The notes below the pieces were generated by a model that was given only the letters and a program-made list of their open reading frames with translations, did not search any database and was not told the origin of the DNA. Below are positions 1 through 8,600 of a DNA stretch of 25,308 nucleotides, one piece after another. Origin of the DNA: an uncultured Acidobacteriota bacterium. Its GTDB lineage: Bacteria; Acidobacteriota; Terriglobia; UBA7540. Each line of letters starts with the position of its first letter. The stretch's first letter is position 1. The position numbers and the translations under genes were made by a program. The stretch spans positions 1-25,308 of the forward strand of contig CALCEB010000118.1 in assembly GCA_937900045.1 (NCBI GenBank), given 5' to 3'.

Positions 1-4
1 AAGA

Positions 5-339
5 CCGTCAGGGCACGGTTTTAACCGTGCCCTGGAGTTTCTACATTTTGTCGGCAGCTTGCTGTTCTGAGCCCTTCGCCTGTCATTCTGAGCCCTTCGC
101 AGTCATTCTGAGCGAAGCGAAGAATCCCGGTATTTCCGCTCAGGGTAAACTCCGCGAAGAATCCCGGCATTTGGCTCAGGGTAAACTCCACGAAGATTGT
201 CCAGTTCGCTGCCGGGCAAAAGATCAAATACAGTGATCCTTCGCTCCGCTCAGGATGACAGCACTGGAGGCTTGGCTGACACTCACAGATTCCGGAAATG
301 TAGAAACTCCAGGGCACGGTTAAAACCGTGCCCTGACGG
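5..339. repeat. Composite palindromic repeat element, copy A
   Basis: This non-coding element is bounded by a perfect 43-bp terminal inverted repeat (5-47 and 297-339). Each end contains its own 12-bp-arm hairpin, CAGGGCACGGTT facing AACCGTGCCCTG (9-34 and 310-335). Inside lies a second inverted pair of 25-nt arms (102-126 and 235-259) starting GTCATTCTGAGCGAAGCGAA, 22 of 25 matching. Between those arms is a tandem duplication of a roughly 37-bp unit containing CTCAGGGTAAACTCC. A second copy without the left terminus lies at 10782-11044. Spurious reading frames through it give the 'HPERSEGS' string often mis-annotated in Acidobacteriota genomes. No transposase is inside. It fills the gap upstream of the cytochrome gene. 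Confidence 0.85.
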
Positions 340-430
340 CCCCCTATCGGAAGTGCGTGCATAATCCGGGTTAACCTGATTGGCGGCGGTTGAATGGAAC
401 GTGCAAATCCTTTTTGAATTTCCCAAGACG

Positions 431-1639
431 ATGGGCCGGCTTCGAGCGGCAACGAAAAAGGCGTGGAGCAGGCTGGAGCGGCCGGGCCGCCTGCTTCTGT
501 ATTCGGTTGCTTTATTGGTTCCGCTCACAAGCACGTGGCTCAGCGCGCAGACCGTCACGGATACTCAGGCCCAAACGGAAGCGGCCACCATGCATCCCAA
601 AGGTTGGTGGCCGCACGAGGGCTCAGCGCCTCGCAGCGCCTATGTGGGACCTCAGGTTTGCGCCACCTGTCATCCTTCGCAAGCGGCGGGATGGAAGGAT
701 TCCCAGATGGCTCGCGCCATGATCCCCGCCGCCCAGAGTCCACTTCTTCAATCTCATCCCCATCTGAGTTATCAGCATGGGCCGTACACCTACCGGGTTG
801 ATTGGGAAGGAGACCGCGCGGTTTACTCGATGACCGATGGGAAGCGGACATTTTCAACACCGCTCCTTTGGGTGTATGGCGTTGGGGTGGTGGGCCAAAC
901 ATTTATCTTCCGGTTGAACGGCGTTTATTACGAGACCGAAATCGCCTATTATCCCACGCTTCAACGATTGGACATTGTGGCCGGCTTGCCGCGCACCCTG
1001 CCCGGCACGATGCAACAAGCTTTCGCTGTGCCGCTCGAACCTCTCGCCGCGCGTCAGTGCATCTTGTGCCATACCACCGCCGCTGTCACGAATCATCAAT
1101 TGCATGTTGAGTCGCTCATCCCTGGCGTCACCTGCGAGGATTGCCACGGGCCCGGAGCGAGGCACGTGGCGGCGATGCAGGGTCTTCAAAAAAACCAGAG
1201 GCCAGCGCAAACATTTATTTTCAATCCGTCCAAGCTAAGTCCTGAAAATTTGGAGAATTTCTGCGGAGCGTGCCATCGCACGTCCTTGCTTGTTGTGGAG
1301 GAGGGCCTGCACGGGTTGGATACTGTCCATTACGAGCCTTACCGATTGGAGATGAGCCAGTGCTGGATCATCTCACAACGAATCACCTGCTCCACCTGCC
1401 ACAATTCTCACCAGCCGTTGGAGCGGAATGCCAAGGCTTACGATTCGGCCTGCGTTTCGTGCCATGCGGTGAAGTTCGTAGCATCCGCCGCAACATTTCG
1501 CGGCAAGACTTGCCCTGTCGCTTCCCGCAACTGTGTGACCTGCCATATGCCCAAGTGTAACCTTCCCCAAGCTCCCTTTAGCATGTCGGATCACTTCATT
1601 CGTATCGTGGGCGCGGGCGACGCCTGCGCTAAATCATAA
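431..1639 (+). CDS. Exported seven-heme c-type cytochrome
   Basis: The protein is about 402 aa and is a probable periplasmic electron carrier. Seven CXXCH heme-binding motifs are visible: CATCH, CILCH, CEDCH, CGACH, CSTCH, CVSCH and CVTCH, at about residues 77, 210, 235, 278, 320, 341 and 368. The region around the first motif resembles the cytochrome c554-type domain common in Acidobacteriota. A hydrophobic signal (LLLYSVALLVPLTSTWLSAQT) sits just after the start. I chose ATG 431 over the TTG at 380 because it places a basic n-region directly before that signal, but no clear Shine-Dalgarno is visible for either. Related acidobacterial proteins often carry a TPR tail, which is absent here. 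No reductase or quinol oxidase partner is adjacent, so the donor and acceptor are unknown. The N-terminus is the least certain part. Confidence 0.85.
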   Translation: MGRLRAATKKAWSRLERPGRLLLYSVALLVPLTSTWLSAQTVTDTQAQTEAATMHPKGWWPHEGSAPRSAYVGPQVCATCHPSQAAGWKDSQMARAMIPAAQSPLLQSHPHLSYQHGPYTYRVDWEGDRAVYSMTDGKRTFSTPLLWVYGVGVVGQTFIFRLNGVYYETEIAYYPTLQRLDIVAGLPRTLPGTMQQAFAVPLEPLAARQCILCHTTAAVTNHQLHVESLIPGVTCEDCHGPGARHVAAMQGLQKNQRPAQTFIFNPSKLSPENLENFCGACHRTSLLVVEEGLHGLDTVHYEPYRLEMSQCWIISQRITCSTCHNSHQPLERNAKAYDSACVSCHAVKFVASAATFRGKTCPVASRNCVTCHMPKCNLPQAPFSMSDHFIRIVGAGDACAKS

Positions 1640-1673
1640 TTAATTGGACTTTACAAACCACCCCCCAATGGCC

Positions 1674-1783
1674 GGTAATGACGCAGTTTGCTGTAGCGGC
1701 GCTCTATGAGCGCCGGAAACCGTTGAGGATACAAGTTCGGCGCTCATAGAGCGCCGCTACAGCAAAGAAACTAAGACACTACC
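1674..1783. mobile_element. 110-bp MITE-like element with nested REP/BIME, copy 1
   Basis: The element starts GGTAATGACGCAGTTTGC and ends GAAACTAAGACACTACC, so its ends are imperfect inverted repeats. Inside are two REP-like units in opposite orientation: GTAG plus the hairpin CGGCGCTC/GAGCGCCG (from 1693) and the mirrored hairpin plus CTAC (to 1760), separated by a 22-bp spacer. The flanks are CAATGGCC (1666-1673) and AAATGGCC (1784-1791), a 7-of-8 direct repeat that looks like a target-site duplication. It differs from copy 2 (19127-19236) at 8 of 110 positions with no gaps. It lies 34 bp after the cytochrome stop and encodes nothing; any transposase would have to act in trans. Confidence 0.85.
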
Positions 1784-1791
1784 AAATGGCC

Positions 1792-2022
1792 AAGGCAGCG
1801 AGGCAATGCGGGGCGTTTGCCATCCAAAAGACTGAATGCCAAGTCCAAGGTTGACCCTCGCGCCCTCAAGAATTGATGTGAAACTTTTTTCCCTAGAATG
1901 CTATCATTTTTCCCTTTTGATTTACCGCATGAGTAGTTACCTACAAAGTATAACTCGTTCCTAACTATGCAACTTACGGCCAAAGGACAGAATTGGAAGC
2001 CCACGTGCATAGCAACTATGGG
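1792..2022. other. Non-coding region upstream of the PEP-CTERM gene
   Basis: No credible gene was found here. The stretch is the likely upstream activating region for the sigma-54-type promoter that follows. Loose inverted matches such as GCATGAGTAGTTA (1928) against TAACTATGC (1962) could be an enhancer-binding-protein site, but this is only a guess. Spurious minus-strand frames through it show no domain. Confidence 0.4.
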
Positions 2023-2037
2023 GGCCCGGTGTTTGCA
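2023..2037 (+). promoter_or_regulatory. Predicted sigma-54 (-24/-12) promoter
   Basis: The string GGCCCGGTGTTTGCA has the invariant GG (2023-2024), exactly ten intervening bases, then GC (2035-2036). It also matches the TT before the GC and the following A of the TGGCACGNNNNTTGCA consensus. The main departures are G for the leading T and C for the A after GGC. It would give a 5' leader of roughly 80 nt. That leader holds hairpins TTGCACG/CGTGCAA (2033-2053), AACTC/GAGTT (2063-2077) and ATGCGT/ACGCAT (2094-2109). PEP-CTERM genes are known in other bacteria to be controlled by RpoN with the PrsK/PrsR two-component system. Confidence 0.5.
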
Positions 2038-2129
2038 CGGAATGAGCGTGCAATCCGGCCTGAACTCTGGACGAGTTAGCTCGGCAACGGGGAATGCGTG
2101 CAAACGCATAACAATAAAGGAGATATGAT

Positions 2130-2765
2130 ATGCGCCTCAAATTGACAACTGCCGCAATCGTGGGCGCGGCAATGCTGCTTGCCGCGACCGCATGGGCCAA
2201 TACCGATCCTATTACCTTTAACTTTGACTCTCCCACTGGCGTCTTGGGGACGTCACAAACCTACACAGCCGGCGGGTTCACGCTGACGGCTTACGGCTTT
2301 TCTTCCGCGAATACTCCTACAGATCTCTACGGTAAGAACGCTGGGGGCGATCAGATGGGTCTGGGAATTGCTGATCTGCCTCAGCACGAGATCGGCGGTT
2401 CGGCGTTCGTCCAGGTTAACCTGACCCCGCTCCTCGCACAATTCACGTCGGGAATGCTGAGTATCAGCAGCGTTCAGCCCGGCGAGAATTATGACATCTG
2501 GCTTTCCAGCAGCTTGGGTGTGCTTGGAACGGAGATTATTACCAACGGAACCCTAGACAACACTCCGTTTCCTATAAATTTTTCCACGGGTATGCCGTAC
2601 CTGGGCGTCAGCGCCGGCACTTCAGGGAATGTCCTGTTGAGCACGCTGAGCGTAACAGCGACTACCCCCGAGCCCGCAACCCTGTCCCTGTTTGGAATAG
2701 GCCTTTTCCTTGCGGCGTTTCTGATCCGCCGGAGCAACCTTTCACTCAACCGGTTGGAATCCTAA
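2130..2765 (+). CDS. PEP-CTERM sorting domain-containing exported protein
   Basis: The protein is 211 aa. It has an N-terminal signal peptide (residues 1-23, cleavage likely after AWA) and a classic C-terminal PEP-CTERM tripartite tail: PEP at 180-182, a hydrophobic helix from LSLFGIGLFLAAFLI, then basic RRS. Such proteins are cleaved and anchored or released by an exosortase and are usually surface or extracellular-polymer associated. The middle (about residues 28-175) is Gly/Thr/Ser-rich and predicted to be beta-rich; I recognise no enzyme motif. The start is well supported: AAAGGAGA lies 5 nt before ATG 2130. A probable sigma-54 promoter lies upstream and a strong terminator downstream, so it is a single-gene unit. 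No exosortase gene is in the window. Confidence 0.9.
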   Translation: MRLKLTTAAIVGAAMLLAATAWANTDPITFNFDSPTGVLGTSQTYTAGGFTLTAYGFSSANTPTDLYGKNAGGDQMGLGIADLPQHEIGGSAFVQVNLTPLLAQFTSGMLSISSVQPGENYDIWLSSSLGVLGTEIITNGTLDNTPFPINFSTGMPYLGVSAGTSGNVLLSTLSVTATTPEPATLSLFGIGLFLAAFLIRRSNLSLNRLES

Positions 2766-2778
2766 TCTTATTATTATC

Positions 2779-2822
2779 CAGTGGCCACTCACTCCATGAG
2801 AGTGGCCACTGCCCTCTTTTTT
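2779..2822 (+). terminator. Rho-independent terminator after the PEP-CTERM gene
   Basis: A perfect 12-bp stem (CAGTGGCCACTC at 2779-2790, GAGTGGCCACTG at 2800-2811) with a 9-nt loop is followed by a T-rich tract (CCCTCTTTTTT). It begins 13 nt after the stop codon at 2763-2765. The remaining bases up to 2995 hold no gene that I can see. Confidence 0.9.
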
Positions 2823-2995
2823 CTATTCCATCCTTCATCGTGCTCATTTCTCTAGCCTAATCACTGTGGTTCCAGGCGTTTGCGGGGGTCAGCTTACAGG
2901 CCCTGGCGACACCCATCCTAAATCGCCCAGGAGCACGTCAGGCTCTAACATTAGCCACGCCCTGAGGGAATCCGGTCGAACTTAACGCCGAAATA

Positions 2996-4759
2996 TTAAA
3001 GATCCCGGCGCACCCTTCTTTCGCGTCCGAAAAGGACTCGCCCCGGTTTGTTTCCCATGTGGTTGCCGTGGTCAATGACGACCGTGCCGTTGACAATGAC
3101 ATACGGAATTCCCTCGGGATATTCAAGCGGATTTGCGAATGTGGCGCGGTCGGAAACCGTCCTGGGATTGAAGATGGTAATGTCCGCGGCCATGCCCGGC
3201 CGCAGCAGGCCTCGATCAGTGAGTCCGGTGATCTGTGCTGGAAAAGAAGTCATTTTGCGGATCGCGTCCGGCAGGGTCAGGACATGCTTTTCCCGGACGT
3301 AAACCCCCAACACGCGCGGAAAAGTTCCGTAAAATCGGGGATGGGGCTTACCAACGAATTTCATGCCGGGATTGACAGCGGCGCCATCCGACCCGATCCC
3401 AACCCAAGGCTGCCGCATCGCCAATTCCATATCGGCTTCACTGATACTGAAGTAAATGGCATAGGCCGAGCCACCTTCGGCAATCAAGAGATTGCACAGC
3501 GCATCGACCGGGTCGGTGTGCATCATTTGCGCCACTTCATCCATGCGTTTGCCTTCATATTGCTTATCCTTTGGATTTTGAACGGCGGACACCATCACGC
3601 CGTGCCATCCACCCACGCTCTTGACCTCATTGTTGGTCCAGCCCGGGACTCCCTGAGCGATGTCGCGGCGAATCTCCTCACGCGATTTGGGATCTTTCAG
3701 CAACTCGACGCGATGCGCCAGACTGCCCTCCAGAAATTTTGGCGGAAGGCATTGCTCGAGCTTGGTCCAACCGGCAATGTAGGGATACTGGTCGGCGGTG
3801 ACGTCCACGCCGCATTGGCGGGCCTGATCGATGATGTGGATCAGATCCGCCATGTGGTCCCAGTTTTCCTTGCCGTCCATCTTGAAGTGGAAGATATGAA
3901 CCGGCAGTCCAGCTTCCTCGCCAATTTGAATAGCCTCGCGGAGCGCCTGCGTGGCGTTATCGCCTTCACCCCGGATGTGGGAAGCATAGATTCCACCGTA
4001 ACTCGCCGCCACTTTTGCCAACTGGATCAAATCCTGCGTCGTTTCAAACATGTTCGGAGCGTAAATCAGGCCGGAAGCAAGCCCGATGGCGCCGTCCTGC
4101 ATACCCTGGGCGACCAGCGCCTCCATGCGTTGCATTTCTTGCGGAGTGGGCCGGCGATTGACGTTGCCCATCACGTCCATCCACACCTGGCCGCTACCCA
4201 CGTAGGAGGCGATGTTCACTGCCATACCATGTCTTTGAAGCACATCGAAATATTGGCCCAGTGTTTTCCAGTTCCTTTCGAACCCGGGCGGACGCGGGCT
4301 CTTACTGATGTCCGGCTGATCTGTTCCTGTGAAAGGTCCCGCGGAGGCATCTTCCCCGATGATCTCCGTCGTGACACCCTGCCGGATTTTGCTCTGAGCA
4401 TTGCCATCCACCAGCAGGGTGTAGTCGCTGTGACTGTGAAGATCAATAAACCCCGGCGCCACCACAAGCCCGGCGGCGTCAATCACCCGGCGCGCAGTGG
4501 GATGAATCAAACGGCCCACAGCCGCAATTTTTCCATCCCGGACAGCCACCGAGCCCTCAAACCAGGGACTTCCGCTGCCATCGATGATGTGCCCGTGAAT
4601 GATTAAGAGATCGTATTGCGGTTTGCCGGCAGGCCGGCAGAAGGCGGCGCTCCAAAGCGTGACCAGCACCAGGGACCATATTGAATGCCGGGCTCGGAGA
4701 TGAAATGGGTCAGTCAAGGGGTGCTCAATACCTGGGGAATCTATGCTCGATGGCATCAT
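2996..4759 (-). CDS. Exported amidohydrolase, N-acyl-D-amino-acid deacylase family
   Basis: The protein is 587 aa, a metal-dependent TIM-barrel amidohydrolase resembling D-aminoacylases, which release D-amino acids from N-acyl forms. Visible motifs are the metal-binding HSHSD (H108, H110), GVTTEIIGEDAS (about 128-139), ASHIRGEG (H261), PVHIFHFK (H288, H291), the catalytic aspartate in IGSDGAA (D458) and the C-terminal PGMAADITIF typical of the family. In classical D-aminoacylases a Cys metal ligand follows GVTT in a GNCG motif; here that site reads GED. A hydrophobic segment at about 27-40 suggests export, and a Cys at 41 hints weakly at a lipoprotein. Either of the tandem ATGs at 4754-4759 could be the start; no strong Shine-Dalgarno is visible. 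The true acyl substrate (D-amino acid, dipeptide or peptidoglycan-derived) cannot be told from sequence. Confidence 0.85.
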   Translation of the reverse strand: MMPSSIDSPGIEHPLTDPFHLRARHSIWSLVLVTLWSAAFCRPAGKPQYDLLIIHGHIIDGSGSPWFEGSVAVRDGKIAAVGRLIHPTARRVIDAAGLVVAPGFIDLHSHSDYTLLVDGNAQSKIRQGVTTEIIGEDASAGPFTGTDQPDISKSPRPPGFERNWKTLGQYFDVLQRHGMAVNIASYVGSGQVWMDVMGNVNRRPTPQEMQRMEALVAQGMQDGAIGLASGLIYAPNMFETTQDLIQLAKVAASYGGIYASHIRGEGDNATQALREAIQIGEEAGLPVHIFHFKMDGKENWDHMADLIHIIDQARQCGVDVTADQYPYIAGWTKLEQCLPPKFLEGSLAHRVELLKDPKSREEIRRDIAQGVPGWTNNEVKSVGGWHGVMVSAVQNPKDKQYEGKRMDEVAQMMHTDPVDALCNLLIAEGGSAYAIYFSISEADMELAMRQPWVGIGSDGAAVNPGMKFVGKPHPRFYGTFPRVLGVYVREKHVLTLPDAIRKMTSFPAQITGLTDRGLLRPGMAADITIFNPRTVSDRATFANPLEYPEGIPYVIVNGTVVIDHGNHMGNKPGRVLFGRERRVRRDL

Positions 4760-4801
4760 TTGCCGCCGGAATCCGGATTATTCACGAAAGTCTTATGCGA
4801 A

Positions 4802-4963
4802 GACCGGAAGGGCACGGCTTTAGCCGTGCCGTTTGTGCGCGAGCGCTCATTTACTTTTGTTTCGCATCCCGGACAGTTTGTTTCAACAAACTGTCCGGGA
4901 TGCGAAACAAAAGGCGACCGGAATGCCGTTCTCCGGCACGGTTAAAACCGTGCCCTCCCGGTC
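4802..4963. repeat. Palindromic repeat element with 58-bp inner palindrome
   Basis: The outer ends are imperfect inverted repeats of the GGGCACGG(T/C)TTTA(A/G)CCGTGCC family (4802-4830 and 4935-4963), the same motif that bounds copy A at 5-339. The middle is a perfect palindrome at 4855-4912 with two 28-nt arms and a 2-nt centre (TC), beginning TTTTGTTTCGCATCCCGG. It lies between the divergent deacylase and small secreted-protein genes, so it is not positioned as a simple terminator. It could extrude as a cruciform. Confidence 0.85.
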
Positions 4964-5000
4964 CAACAAGGGAGCCTCGCGATTCTTGCCGCGTACTGGG

Positions 5001-5006
5001 TATAAT
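5001..5006 (+). promoter_or_regulatory. Possible -10 box for the small secreted protein
   Basis: A perfect TATAAT sits 41 bp upstream of ATG 5048. No good -35 hexamer is found 16-18 bp upstream; a TG two bases before the box may give a weak extended -10. This is a tentative call. Confidence 0.4.
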
Positions 5007-5047
5007 GAATCAAGCCGAACTAAAAGAGTTCCATCCGGAGGCGCAAT

Positions 5048-5395
5048 ATGAACCCGTTCACCCTCTTGGGCTGTAAGTTCCTCCTGGCCTTTGTTCTGCT
5101 GGGCGCGCAACACGCTGGTTCGAACCTGCCCATTCCAACACCATTCCCGCCGCCCGGGCGATCTCTGCCAGGCCTTCCGATCGATCAACCTCCGGTCGTG
5201 GTTCATGGCGACCGGCGGCAGTCCTCCAATCCACGCTTGATGAAGAAGCAAGCTGATAAGCTTGCCAAACTGGCCCAGTCAATTTCTCCGGACATTGACA
5301 AAGTGGGGAAGGGCGAAATGCCCAAGGAGCTGATCGCCAACCTGAAGCAAATTGAAAAACTCTCCAAGCAATTGCGCCGTGAACTCAAACGCTAG
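5048..5395 (+). CDS. Small secreted protein, proline-rich with helical tail
   Basis: The protein is 115 aa. Residues 1-25 form a signal peptide (LLGCKFLLAFVLLGAQHAG). Residues about 28-50 are Pro-rich (LPIPTPFPPPGRSLPG). From about 64 to the end it is charged and predicted to be a long helix or coiled coil (MKKQADKLAKLAQSISPD, then LKQIEKLSKQLRRELKR). I recognise no named family, though short secreted proteins with this Lys-rich helix are common in Acidobacteriota. A Shine-Dalgarno GGAGG lies 6 nt before ATG 5048. It is transcribed away from the deacylase gene and towards the convergent TonB receptor gene. Function is unknown; a periplasmic structural or adaptor role is only speculation. Confidence 0.75.
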   Translation: MNPFTLLGCKFLLAFVLLGAQHAGSNLPIPTPFPPPGRSLPGLPIDQPPVVVHGDRRQSSNPRLMKKQADKLAKLAQSISPDIDKVGKGEMPKELIANLKQIEKLSKQLRRELKR

Positions 5396-5469
5396 CGGAG
5401 CGTAAAATGACGCAGAGGTTGAACCACGATCGAAGCATTAGCTTGGCCTGAATTTCTCACCAAGTGGAA

Positions 5470-5499
5470 GGAAGGGCGGGGTTTCAACCCCGCCCTTCC
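5470..5499. repeat. Perfect REP-like palindrome between convergent genes
   Basis: Fourteen-bp arms, GGAAGGGCGGGGTT and AACCCCGCCCTTCC, flank a TC centre. The outer bases match the GGGCACGG...CCGTGCCC repeats elsewhere in the window, with the core switched from ACGG to GGGG. A fragment TTCCTTCGCTCCGCTCAGGA at 5531-5550 matches one arm of the composite repeat at 235-259. The gap 5396-5620 thus appears to be repeat debris; the palindrome could also serve as a bidirectional terminator, although no T-run follows. Confidence 0.7.
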
Positions 5500-5620
5500 A
5501 GTCCAATGGGCTCGCCCGTAGCGGCCGGCATTCCTTCGCTCCGCTCAGGACAGGCTGTGCCGACTCGTGCCGCCGGCCCGGCGGCGCGCTACGCTGTCCA
5601 CCCAATTACCCAACACTACG

Positions 5621-8600
5621 CTAAAACATGAGCTTCAAAGCGAATTGAATCTCACGATTCTGGTTGCTGATTTGGGTGAGCTGGCCCGCGGTGCTGGTGC
5701 CAAACGGGCTGAACGGAGGTTCGAAACTCGCTGTGTTCAAAGCGTTGTAACTCTCAGCGCGGAATTCCAGCTTGTATCTCTCCGAGAGCTGGAAGTCCTT
5801 GAGCAAGGCAAAGTCCAGGTCATTGAGCGGAGGCCCGACCAGGGCATTGCGCTGCTCATTGCCAAAGATGGGCGTACCCGCAGCAAGCGCAGCCTGTAGA
5901 GGTGCGGTTGTGAAGCAACTGAGGTTGTACCAATCCGCGACCGTCTGCGGGCCATTATTCCCATTGCAAATCCGGTTCGGTGTGGGGGAATTGGACAAGG
6001 AGTTCGACCAATCCCTTGAGGAAAGCACCGTAAACGGGAATCCGGTCTGGTAACTGTAAATCCCGGAAAAACTCCATCCGCCCAGGATGGCGTTGCTCAC
6101 CCCGCCCTGGTTCAGGAATCGCTGGCCTTGGCCGACCGGCAATTGCCAAATGCCACTGAAGACAATCCGCTGGTGGGCGTCGATGTAAGATGGTCCCCAA
6201 TTGCACATCAAGCAATTATCGTTTTGGGCGTTAACATTGCCCACCCCGCCGCCAAAGCCTTCGTCGCCTTCGTTATCGTCAAATCCATTCTGCCAGGTGT
6301 AACTGGTGAGGAAGGTGAGACCTTTCGAAAAGCGCTTAGTGAGTTTGACCTGTAATGAGTTGTAAATGGACTGGGCATTGGGACTGGTGTAAAGGAATGT
6401 GCCGAAATCCGGGAAAGGCCGGTAGGGAGCATAGGACGGGGCGCTTGACGGCGTGGGCAGGGGCTGGTTTCCGGGCAAATTCAAAGCGCCCAGGAAGTAT
6501 CCGCGGTTGCCGACGTAGTCGGTTTCCAGAGCCCAATTCAAGCCAAGCTGGGATTGAAGGCCGAAGCTCCATTCCAGGATGGTGGGGTCCTTATAGTTTG
6601 GAGAAACGTACAGAGAAATGAATTGGTTGGGGAGCGAGGGTACGCCGTTTCCTGCCAGGATGTTCTCAGAAGAGGTGAGCTGGCCGTTGGTGAGAGGCAA
6701 GGGAGCGCCGGCAACGGTATTAATAAGTTGCGAGGTCCCATTGATGGGGTTGTTGTTCACAAAATGTTGGTTGTTGAAGTTGGGCAGATCCGTGAAGATG
6801 CCAAATCCGCCGCGAAAGACGAGCTTATCCGAGGTCGGCAACGGCTTCCAGGCAAAGCCGAAGCGCGGGTCCCAGTCTCCATAATAGGGAAAGACCAACG
6901 TCTGCTGGGCTCCTCCTGTGAATCCGAGTTTCGCACGCTCGGCCGAGCTGGCCACCAGGCATTGTCCGGACGCGGAAATGAGGAACGCGTACTGGGGCTG
7001 GCTGCAATAAGAATTGTTGAGGGCGTTGGGTTCGGCGGTGACCAGCAGCGCATCACCCGGCCCGGAAAAGACCGGCGCGGTAGGGACGAAGGTCACGAAG
7101 TTGCCGCGTTTGTCGGTCGGAAACCCACGGTATTCCCACCTCAACCCGAGGTTCAGGGTGAGGTTTTGAGTGACCCTCCAATCGTCCTGAAAGTAATAGG
7201 ACCAGAACTTGCCGCCCACTTGATTGGTGTCCTGGTAGCGAAGTTGATTGTTGGCGCTGTTGGGGGCGCCGAGGAGGAAGTCTGCTAAGTCCGATCCGAA
7301 TGCCGCGCCGGGCAGCTCTCCATTCAGCCCCGAAAACTGGCCGTTAAAGGTGAGCTGGCCGTGAGGGGAGAAGGCTGCTTGCTCACCCAAGACTTGCCAG
7401 AACTGCATGTCAGCCCCGAAGGCGATGGTGTGGGGTCCATGCGTCCAAGTCATATTTTCATGATAGGTCTCCACCATATCCGGGCTGATCACGGGACGGT
7501 ATTCGGAGTCGCCGATGGTGGCAAAATTGACAAAGCTGAAGATGGGGAAACCGACGGTAGCGGAGGAAAGGGCGGTGAGGCCCTGAATGCCGAAAGAAGA
7601 CATAAAGTTCGGCGACCGAGGACAGGAAGCGCAATTCTCAATGTCGTAATTGCGCTGAAAACCGATGCGGGCTTCGCTGAGCAGGGTGGGGCTGACCGTA
7701 TGGGTCCATCCTACGGCCATGTTCTGGCCGCGGTAATAGAGGGTATCACCGAAGGTGGGCAGCGAAGTGTAGCCGGAGTAAGGATCGTTCCAGCTCGATT
7801 GTCCGAACATGTAACGGCCAAAAACCTGGTCCTTGTCACTGAAGTTCTGGTCAATGCGCGCGATGAACGAATTGTCGCCCTCGGTGATGGGCGAGGTCTG
7901 CGCGAAATTGTTGCCATCCACGGTGGTGGTCGGATAATTGGGAGCCGGGAATGGATTCAATGACAGCGCGTGCTTGGCGACCGGGTCAATACTGTTTATC
8001 AGATTGCCGGCGATCGGCGTACCAGTCAGGATGGAGGTGCCAGCCTTGGCGCTGCCCGAAGGGCAGGTCATGGTGCTGAGGGTGGCAGGATAGAAAAGCT
8101 GTCCGGAGTCAAAATTCAGATTGCTGGGGCCGCCGGCGCCGCAAAGGTTCATCGTTTTCCCGGTAAGGAACTGGCTTAAGTTGCCGGATAGCTCCGTGGG
8201 CGTTGGAACCACGTTTAATGCCTCGCCGCCTTCAATACGGCGCAGGCCTTCGTAATTGACAAACCAGAACGTCTTGTCCTTTTTGATCGGACCTCCCAAA
8301 ACGAATCCGAACTGATTGCGCCGGAATTCCGGACGGGCCGTGCCGGGAATTTGCGCCCCGGTCAGCGGATTGGTCTGGTTCAAGGCAAAAAAGTTCCGGG
8401 CGTCCAGGCCGCTATTGCGAAAGAACTCGTAGGCGGCGCCATGGATTTGATTGGTACCGGACTTGGTGGTGAGATTGATCGTCGATCCCGCAGCAAGGCC
8501 GAACGTGGCGTTGTAAATATTGGTCTCAAGGTTGAATTCCTGGACGGCGTCGGGAGGAGGTTCCAACGCAAAACCGCCAAAGGATAAGTTCCTCGATTCA

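Noticed and set aside
21..452. Minus-strand frame containing CHPERSEGSLY
   Set aside because: It is a translation of the palindromic repeat and has no ribosome site.
1970..2125. Possible cyclic-di-GMP (GEMM-I) riboswitch ahead of the PEP-CTERM gene
   Set aside because: A short CCGGCCTGAA match is present, but the GGGCAAACC and GACGCAAAGCC core and helix order are not.
3059..4606. Long plus-strand open frame (515 codons) antisense to the deacylase
   Set aside because: It mirrors the minus-strand gene whose motifs are convincing; it has no ribosome site or recognisable domain and reflects GC-rich codon use.
6554..7288. Plus-strand open frame antisense to the TonB receptor
   Set aside because: No domain; the opposite strand has a full receptor with signal peptide and terminal Phe.
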